From positions 1 to 22,140 of the forward strand of contig QAXH01001700.1 in the NCBI GenBank assembly GCA_004335635.1: a DNA stretch of 22,140 bases, given 5' to 3'. Positions 8,615 through 18,000 of the stretch are shown here, in pieces (the first letter of the stretch is position 1; every line of letters begins with the position of its first letter). Position numbers and translations under genes: made by a program. The notes under the pieces were generated by a model, which searched no databases, was not told the origin of the DNA, and saw only the letters and a program-made list of their open reading frames with translations. The DNA is from Chloromonas sp. AAM2 (Eukaryota > Chlorophyta > Chlorophyceae > Chlamydomonadales > Chlamydomonadaceae).

Positions 8615-11153
8615 TCAAGGACCACTATTCATAGTAGCGTGAACAAGCGATCACACGCATTCACATGATTTGGAGTGGCCTGGGCTGGCTGGATTGCCAA
8701 GGGCCCATGGAAGAGCGATCACACGGCATTGGACGACTGATATTTCTGCCCGAGAGTGAGAGTGGGCTTGGGCTGGCTCATACTTTTCCATTCATCTGCG
8801 GGTAACATCTAATCGACTGCAGACAAGGTTTTTACTGCATACAAACAGTCAAGCAGAGTGCAGCTAGTTTATACATCTGTGCTACTATGCACGTGCTGGA
8901 GTACCTTGCCTGTCAGTTCGTGTCAGGAGATTCATGGAGTCAGGACCACTTGTGGTTTAGGAAAGATAATCTTCTGCGTTGTGATTCCATGATTTGATGG
9001 TATCATTTTGCAAGACACGACATCAGTCCCAAATCTGCAAAGAGGGGTCATGCTGGCGTTATTGGATTGGTTTACTATGTGAAGGATACCCAAGGCGGCT
9101 GCTAAGCACCTAGATTGGTTGTTGTGCAGCGTGCCGCCATGCTAAAGCTACTTGGAATGACTTCTAGTACTATTTCTATACTAATACGGTTGCACTACTG
9201 CCATGTGTGGCAAGTCAGCTACTCCTGAGAATTGAAAGCCCTTGAGGAGGGCAGGGAACGTTGCTCTAGATGCAGCACGACTCTGTTGCAGTATTCGAGT
9301 CTTATGCAAATGTAAAGGCTTGTGGACACAGTAATATTCGGGCGAGTTGTTTATGACGGTGTAAACGTGGCATAGGCTGTGGCGTGGCGAACTGCATCCG
9401 GTTGCCGGTGGACGGCAACTGGTCACACCCGCCGATGAGTACGGCCTTGGACGCTACAAACGTGCATCGTTTTTCGTGCGGCTACGCTTGTTGTGTAGGG
9501 GAAACGTCGAGCTAAGCGCTGGTGTGTACAATCCAGATTGCTTCGTTGAAACTAGATCGCTACGACAAGCTCCGTTACCGGGGTTTCTAAGAGAGACCGG
9601 TGTTTTTCGTTGTTGATTTTGTTTCCTTCCTGAGACTGTTTGGGCAGAGCGTTGCCCTGGGTTTTGCTACTCGATGTCAGGGTCGTTAGCATTGTCAGAG
9701 TCTAAAACATTGTCAGAGGCGCCGCTAGCCATGCTGGCGGACAAGCCTTGCTTTAGGCGGCAGCGACCTGCGAGCACCCCAACGTCATTTGCAAGAAACC
9801 ATGCTGAACAGTGCACAAACGGCCGGCTGCCACCTTCTGTAAGAGCATGCGACAGCTTTGTGCCCTGCATGGGGAGTGGAACTGCATAGCTACCATTCAT
9901 GTGGAACGGTTGCCTAGCTCATGAATACCTGTCAACGTGATTACAAGATCACACACGTGCATCGTTTGTTTCCTTCATACACGTGCGTCAACACATATGG
10001 TACCTTCAGCTCAGATCAGTTGTTTGAAGCAATCTCAAAGAACTCCACAAGACGAGAGCTGTATGAAATGAGCGGGATGAATCTGAGAGGAGGGAAACCC
10101 GCGTCTTCTCCAGTGGGCCTGGGCATGAAGGGGCATTAACAGGTCCAGGCACGGGCGGAAAGGTAGCTCAACAACAATCCAACAGTCCATGCACTATACT
10201 CTACAACAATCCATAAACAAGGTTTGGTGCAACACTAGCCAGGAGTAACCAGGAGGTCCATCAGAACTTGACAAAAGACAGCAACACTAAGATCTTGTGA
10301 TCAGTGGCCATTGGCTTCCGTCGGATCAACCTCTGTTCAAGGCTCTGTTTAAGACTCACACATGGGCATGCAACTGGCCGAATTCCGATTCTGATGCATT
10401 GCAGGACATAAACGCAAGTTTAGCAACAGCCTGTCATCCCGTTCACACTCGACAACACCGTGTGTGGGCAGATGCGACACTGTCAGTGACTTCTAAGCTA
10501 ATTCACCGCTCATTAAGTCAACACCAAGTATGGGCAATGCAACACTGCCTGTGACTTTCTGTTCAACCTTTCACTAGTTCGGCTAGACTGGCTGTCTGCA
10601 CAAACTGCAGAGATCAGTTGGGCACATCTCCTAGCGACACAAGCATGTGCATGAAGCAGTTGGTGGAAATCATCAATGCAATGAGTGCGTCACCAATTGC
10701 CTGCCTGTGATACACACCATGCGTTCAAATCCTGGCCTGCTCACGCTTCATCTCGTCGGCTCAGCGCATTGGTGATTCTGAATTGCACACGTGTTGCATT
10801 CGTTTCACGGCCCCCGTGTGTGTCCACCGATTCCAATCTGCGATGAATGTCAATATTGAAATACGCTGCACTGGATACTCCACTTTGCTCCTGCTCTGGT
10901 TTGAAACAGGCATGCGAGTGCCTTCAGGAAATCCTGTGAGAGTCCTGCTGAAGATTCAGTCAGCATCTTACCAACACCTCTGCTCTTAAATGATGCCCAG
11001 CCGCAATTGGCCGTGACAAATCCATCAGTCTCTGGCCCTCTGCGCTCGTACAGGCAGCATATAGCAGACCCGTGTTTGTTGAAACCACAACCCACAACTC
11101 GCGCTCCACAAACTGGACAAATTTGATAAACCGACGCACTTTGTCGACGCAAA
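8615..11153. other. Convergent intergenic region with both 3' UTRs
   Basis: No recognised gene in 2.5 kb. Coding-strand TGTAA motifs, possible poly(A) signals, occur for gene 1 at 9311-9315 and 9360-9364, and for gene 2 at 9941-9945 (TTACA on the + strand). If these are used, the 3' UTRs would be long (0.7-1.2 kb). Several frames of 65-100 codons are present on both strands and none shows a convincing domain. Confidence 0.5.
9921..10139 (+). CDS. Unidentified ORF, possible terminal exon
   Basis: A 72-codon frame whose second half (QLFEAISKNSTRRELYEMSG, then GGKPASSPVGLGMKGH and TAA) looks protein-like. Possible acceptors are at CTTCAG (ends 10009) and CTCAG (ends 10014). No upstream exons were found, and I do not recognise the product. 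It would lie between the two oxygenase genes on the + strand. Chance is a serious alternative at this length. Confidence 0.2.
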   Translation: MNTCQRDYKITHVHRLFPSYTCVNTYGTFSSDQLFEAISKNSTRRELYEMSGMNLRGGKPASSPVGLGMKGH

Positions 11154-12085
11154 TCAGTTGTTGTCGGCGTGCGAGTACGGCCAGATGTAGAAGCGGGAAA
11201 TCAGCTTGTCCAATGCCGCAGCTAGAGCGACAGCCGTCAGCGCCAGCCCCGCCCACAGCCATCCCGCCAGCGGGGGCAGCGACAGCCAGGCAAAGGAGGC
11301 GGCGGCGCCCACGGACACACCGGATGCGGCCAGAGCGGCAGACTTGGCAGAAGCAGCGGCGGAACACACCACAGCAACTGCATGGCAAACCGCGAAAATC
11401 AAATCATCTCTTTAGAGGAACGCCAGATGTTCCATGCTCGCCAAGCAAACAGATGCAACAAATCAGCGCCATGCAACAGGCCAGCGCCATGCAACAGGCC
11501 AGCGCCGTGCAACAGGCCAGCGCCGTGCAACAGGCCAGCGCCATGCAACAGGCCAGCGCCATGCAACAGGCCAGCGCCATGCAGCAGGTCAGCGCCGTGC
11601 AACAGGTCAGCGCCGTGCTGCAGGTCAGCGCCGTGCAGCAGGTCAGCGCCGTGCAGCAGGTCAGCGCCATGCAACAGGTCAGCGCCATGCAACAGGTCAG
11701 CGCCATGCAACAGGTCAGCGCCATGCAACAGGTCACCGCAACACCCAGATTGGTCATGAGTAAGCATGCCTTGAGCTGTCAGGGATGTTCGTCCAGCAGG
11801 CACAAACATGATCACTGTAGTTGGGAGACTGAGTTGGACATTTGCCGTCTCCAGTGATCATTACATGGAAGTGGAATCATTACGTGAAGTGAACAGTACG
11901 AGAGTGTTCAAACCACAAAGCAGCTGGCGTGTGTAGCTGGTAAAAGCCTGCAGGAACTGCCACTCACATTGCACTGCTGCGACGGCGCACACAGCCCATG
12001 TAACCAGCTTCGCCTTCTTCAGCTGCTCCACAGCATGCCTGCATATCTTGCAGTGCTTGGTATGTGCGTCCCAGGTGCTGAACAA
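11154..12085 (-). other. Gene 2 CxxC motif and C-terminal membrane anchor (exons 17-18)
   Basis: Exon 17 (11968-12085) reads [20 protein letters not shown] with the C-x2-C motif. Exon 18 (11154-11377) encodes the small-residue hydrophobic segments, [20 protein letters not shown], and [12 protein letters not shown]. Both exons have exactly the lengths of gene 1 (118 and 224 bp). Confidence 0.88.
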
Positions 12086-15000
12086 CTGCAACAAAACGGC
12101 CACACATATCACACATCAAAGCGACCATCTTGTGTAACACAATGCCCTTTTGATCACCCGTCATATTTTCAAAGTCACGCTTTCTTCAGCACTTACCGCG
12201 CTTACCCACACAGGAGGCATCGTTCATTGAACAGCTACACATGCAAGTATGGGTATCCGGAAGCTCATCTGTGCTCCACAACAGAAGCCGCCAGGTGGTG
12301 CCACTCTCAGACGCAACGCTTTACCTGGCCCACCTTGCCTCGATTACCAGCAAGCGCAGCCTACGCAGGTGCGTCACTTCAAAGCCACATACCTTGTTCG
12401 AGTCTCGTTCTGCCAGGGGCAGGGGCTTGCCCTCAAACTCGCCTGCATGGGTCAGCCAGGCAACACTGCATGGGTCACCAAGGCAACACTGCATGGGTCA
12501 GCCAGGCAACACTGCATGGGTCACCAAGGCAACACTGCATGGGCCACCAATGCAACACTGCATGGGTCAGCCAGGCAACACTGCATGGGCCACCAATGCA
12601 ACACTGCATGGGTCACCAAGGCAACACTGCATGGGTCACCAAGGCAACACTGCATGGGTCAGCCAGGCAACACTGCATGGGTCACCCAGGCAACACTGCA
12701 TGGGTCACCAAGGCATGGGTCACTTGCTTGCAGCAAGCTCACGAACCGTGAGTGTTCCGAACGCATGAGGCTGCGTTCTGTCTTGTTTAGGACAACGTAT
12801 GCGATATGGGAGAACAGCGCTAAACTATGTATATAATATGTATATATGTGTATATGTGTATATGTGTGTGTGTATTTACACCAGGGAAGGCGCCAGAGGA
12901 CACGGACCGGGGATGTGCACCGCCCTGGCCTACCCTGAGCAAGCAAGCAAACGAACACAGGCAACAAAGCGGAAAACTCACCTTTGTAAGGCACGCCGTC
13001 TGGGCTGTAGCGCTCGAACCATTTGCGAAGGGTTAAGATCATCCTGCAGGTGTCGCATGCACACACGTTATCCGTTACAAACACACGTTATCCGTTACAA
13101 ACACACTTTATCCGTTACAAACACACGTTATCCGTTACAAACACACGTAATCCGTTACAAACACATACGTTGCATGTCACAACTTTCCTTGCACAACCCA
13201 CACCCACAATCCCATGCACATTGAACATCCTGAAAAGTAATTGACAGCAGCTCGACATAGACGTGAGCCCCCCTGGAACCGGCCTGAAACAACGTTCCCT
13301 TCAGATGTGTCAGATAGGCTCCAAGCTGACTATCAGATTCAAGCAATGCTGCTGCTTTTGCCTGGACGCTGGCTTTGGAGCCTGCTGCAATCTGTATCTT
13401 GACAAGCCAGCCAGTGCATCCTCTGAGAGGTTCGAGTCTCTCAGCAAGGTTCACATGGTTTCACAGCCAGTCGACACATGACACACCTGTCACTAGTGGT
13501 AGGTGTGTAGTACTTCTCCACTGCACGCTTGTGCCTGAGATAACAACAGCAAATACAGGCGCAACTCACATCAAGGATTGTAAACCAAAAAAACGTAATG
13601 CAGTGATTCACGTAACACATGCTCTTGCCCACTCTGCCAAGCCGTTGCAGGCAAGTCTTTGCGTATCAAGTACTTGATTCAGCGTGAGCACGGAAAGACA
13701 GTCAGCATGAATGAAAAAATTCTTGGTGGGTGGCAGGAGTGACTTGCCACAAATCTTACACGCAACATGCATGGCAGGCAACATGCATGGCAGACACCAT
13801 GCATGGCAGACAACACACACGGCAGGCAACACGCATGGCAGACGCCATGCATAGTAGACAACATGCATGGTCACAAGAACATCTAACCATACTCATCCAG
13901 GCTTACTTGAGCTCTCCACGAGACGCCACCTTCTCCTGAAAATCAGCAACACACAGAACACGATCCAGTGTGGCACGAACAACAAGGTGAGCAGCAAATT
14001 GCCAGGTAACGGACCTGCTACTTTGACCTTTGTCCAGCGTCCAGGCCAAGTTTGCTGCCAAACAAGCTGCTCTGGACGCCTTGTGCTTCAAACAACATCA
14101 ACCCACCCCAGGGTGCATGGTGGATGGCATTGGACATGGTGGACGCACGTCACAAACAACGATTCAGACTAGTGTCCTACATGCAATGGACTTTCATGCA
14201 TCATGGCGATATGAACCTGCACTATCTCAGCAATGCCAGCACCACGTGTCCCACGTGCCTCACTGACCTGCCAGTGCAGGAAGATGGTGTCCTGGATGAT
14301 GAAAGCACCCCTGTTGACGAACACGTGATAAACATTAAACGAGTGAGTTGACTGGAAGTGGTAACTTGCATGTGAGAGACTCTGGGTCATGTGTCGACAT
14401 CAGAAAGAATGGACAGAACTCAGGCCGGGACGGGCACCGACCTGACCTACCCTGAGCAAGGCAGCCGACGTGATGTCCGCTGCTGCTTGTCCATGCACCA
14501 GTTTTACACAGCAAGCCACACACACTAGCAGGTGGTGCAGTTAACACGTGTGCTGTTTGTTGGCCCTCCCTCCCACCATTGCCCACGCTGAGCAGTCCTC
14601 CAACCTGATGGCCATGTCTGTGCGTCATTTCCTGTTTGTGCAAGTATGGTCACTCACCCCATGACGTGCATGAACCACATGGGCAGCTTGGGGTTCCCAA
14701 ACTGAGCCAACTGCGTGAAACAGACACATGCACCGGTGCATATAGACCTCAGCAAGGGGCACTCATGCACTCATTAGCATGGTCTCAATCAAGCCATGCC
14801 AGTGACGAGATGCTTTGTGCCCTGCATTCGTTTGGCTTTCTTGTTCAGGGTAGGCCAGGACGGCGCCCATCCTCTGACGGCTTACCTGGTGTAAGTACAT
14901 ACATACGAGACATTGTCTACATGTCATGATACATGCTACCTTCAACGGCATGGCATCACCTCCATACTCGGACACGGACGAAAAACATTCCGGACTGCTG

Positions 15001-18000
15001 ACGTGTTGTGATTTCAGATACAACGATCAACCAACAAGCTGACCAGTGTACTGGTCATGACTCACGCCCTTGGGGTCCTTTCCACCGGGTTCCCGGACGA
15101 ACACCTGAGGACAGGCAGAAGGAAACAACAACAGGGACTGGGCGCAGGCACCAAACTCACAAGCAATCAATCTGATCATGTGACAGATACTCCTCCATGA
15201 TGATGCTCCGTGCCTGTGGGCCCCCAGATGTGCTTATTGGTAATATTAGTCAAGCTTACATTGTTGGTCGTGCATCGCTTGCAAGATATGTACCCATTTA
15301 CATCAGTTTGCCATCAGGGAAGATCACTTTACGCCAGCAAGCGGTCACGGGACACCAAACAGGATGGCTTGCGGGAGCTAAAACAGGCGATCAAAACCAG
15401 GCGATCAAAACCAGGCGATCAAAACCAGGCGATCAAAACCAGGCGATCAGAGCAGGGACGAGCAAACGCAGGACTTGTGTGCGACTGTACGCTAATGCCA
15501 GCCAATTTCGTCAAAGACGTGGCTGAATACCTGACACGCCCCCTGGGGCCCCATTCTGGCCTCCCTTTCTTGGTCTGTGGGGATACTATACATGCACCTC
15601 CATGTCTCCGGGCCCCTAGTACATGCAGGGTGCTCACCTGCCGGCCGATGAGCTTACTGTATCCCGGCCTAGTTGGCGTGCAGTACAGCACCAGTATTGC
15701 CTTGCCTCCGTCCTCCTTGAGCGTGTTGACGCTAACCAAATTAGGAGGATAGAAGGTTGTGGTGGCGGAAGCGCCGTTACGAGCCAACTGCACGTGGAAA
15801 AACTTGTTTGAGCGTTTGAGCGTTATGTAAACACGTTTAAGCGTTATACAAACACGTTTTTGCACTGACTTCCTGGCAAGTCAGCTGTCACTGCAGGAGC
15901 GTGTAGTTGCAGCTGGACACGTGGTGGAGGGTGGTGCTGGTCAAGCTGAAAGCTAATTGAAATGATAACGCTTGTTGAGCAAGCCCACACCGATCAAGAG
16001 CACGTACTCACCCTGACAAACATAATTACCCCTGCACATACTTACCCCTGCAAAGCCCCCCTCACGGATGAAGGAAAAACCACCATCACGTGACAGCGGT
16101 TGCACGGACCGGAGCTCCAGATGCCTTGGGTCCGTATAGCGGTTGCCTGCGGCACGGTTAGTTTGGTTGGTTGAATATCCCAACTACCGTGCCAGTAAAC
16201 TTGCAGAATGTTGTACAGCTGTTGACAGCAGAAAGGCTGTCAGGGGATGTGCACCCCGACCCACCCTGACCAAGAACAGTGCAAGGTGGAGAGGTTAGAG
16301 AGGCTGTTCTTCCAAGATGCTTGCACACAGCGCGACGCCCTGTGGACATGTCTACATGTGAAGGCTTGTGGCTCTTACCTGCCACTTTATGATGCGACAC
16401 CACCACATGAGCGGGATCACAAACCTGCATGAAGCATCACGAGGACAGACATGTGATTGTCAAAGCAGAGCCATGGGCAGGTAGCATGCATGCATGCATG
16501 GGGAAGCATCACACGCATGCACACATAAGGTGCTCAACCCGTTCTCATAAATCTCGCATTCTCTGTATGTATTCAACCCGTGCCTCATGAAGCCTCTCAT
16601 GAGCATACGCCACCTGGACGCCCTTTCATGGCCTACCTCTGCCAGGCGACTAACACAGCAAGAAATGAGCATCAGAGGTCTGGCACAGTCTTTGGTCTGG
16701 CACGCCAGCTCGGGTAGACACTCTCATTCCCGACAGACTCTCCAGTGAGATCAATCAGTGGTCCAGTGGCTCAGCGGACACATGATCTGGGACAAATGCC
16801 CATGGTGCCAGTAAATGGCCATTGTGTACCTACGTTTTCCAGCAGATACTCCAGTCCGTATGGCACCTCGGTTGTGCGCCAAGACGAGTGCCTGACGCCG
16901 GGCTGGGCCTGCACGTGGACATGTGTACATACTTACATTAGCTCCCAACTTGAGCATACTTGGGGGCGTCGCTTTCAATCAGAGGCTGGATCTGCCGTCT
17001 GGTCTGCTGGTGCTGCTTCTTTACGCTAATTTCCACTATTATTTTGGGGGGCAGCTTCCAAGTTGAGCACGTGTATTGCCACACAGCAACAGCACGTGAT
17101 AAGGTGGCACAATCAAATCTCAACAGCGCAAAGCAAACATGTCTTCAGAACTTCAGTAGATTCAGCAGATACCGTACGAACCCACTAAATTAGCCAGAGT
17201 TCAAGCGGAAAAATGGCCCAAACCGACCGACTGCCACAGATCACTGGTCCAGAACTCGCGACAGTGCAACAGTAAACCCGGTTTGGCGACAGTTAAAAAC
17301 TGGAATTTTGGCGACAAACGGTTTCTGCGCCTGTTGACTTTGCAACGCATTGCACTGCTGCCAACCTCCGCCGTTTTGATGCGGCAGCAGTAAACCCAAG
17401 GCCCAGGATGGCCATGGTAAGACGTGGGACAGTAGGGCTGGTCAAAATAAAATCTGGAACAGACCTACAGATCACGACCTACCCCAATTGACTCTGGGAT
17501 CTGATGGATTGGCACGGTTGACGCTTCCAGCTCAGCCAGGGCTCCAGCTTCAGGCCACAGGAACACGGCCCCCTGCAGGGCATAGGGCAAGGGCCACAGG
17601 AAATGACATAACCCTTCAGCCATGCACGTTTTAGTTCGCGGTCTTTCTCAAAAGCGTCCCTTGGCGCACTCCCTTGCCGCGTGTCCTAAACGACGGCAAA
17701 AGGCGCCAGAGCGACGACCTTTACCTCGCAGTTCCCAACCAAACACTGGTATGTGAAGGAGGGGCCGCTGTGTCGATCAGAAACTGACATACCTGCTCGA
17801 CACGTGTGGGATACGCAGTGGCGCATGCACGGGCATTTGACCGCGCCTGCAGCTCTTGTTGCTTGTCGCGCGCTTGCGGGATGGAAGTACACGCGCCGCT
17901 TCCGTCGAATCGCCATGCATGGTATGCGCACAGTAACGTCCCATCGGCCTCAACGCGGCCTTCGCTAAGAGGCGCGAGCCTGAGCACAATCGGCCACGCC

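Noticed and set aside
9667..9900. - strand ORF with an acidic tail, considered as a transposase remnant
   Set aside because: No catalytic motif, terminal repeats or related copy in the window. The + strand is also open here.
10850..11152. - strand 100-codon ORF with ICPVCGARVV (zinc-finger-like)
   Set aside because: It starts directly after the gene 2 stop and has only one CxxC pair of note. It is better read as 3' UTR.
11072..11857. 261- and 142-codon ORFs with AMQQAS, NRPAPC or LLHGAG repeats
   Set aside because: Translations of the 18-bp array and of the antisense of gene 2 exon 18, not genes.
11969..12836. 260- and 195-codon + strand ORFs rich in [10 protein letters not shown] repeats
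   Set aside because: Translations of the 23-bp intronic array on the strand opposite gene 2.
13425..13442. tRNA T-arm-like GAGAGGTTCGAGTCTCTC
   Set aside because: The loop is one base too long, and no acceptor, D or anticodon arm could be built around it. It lies in gene 2 intron 14.
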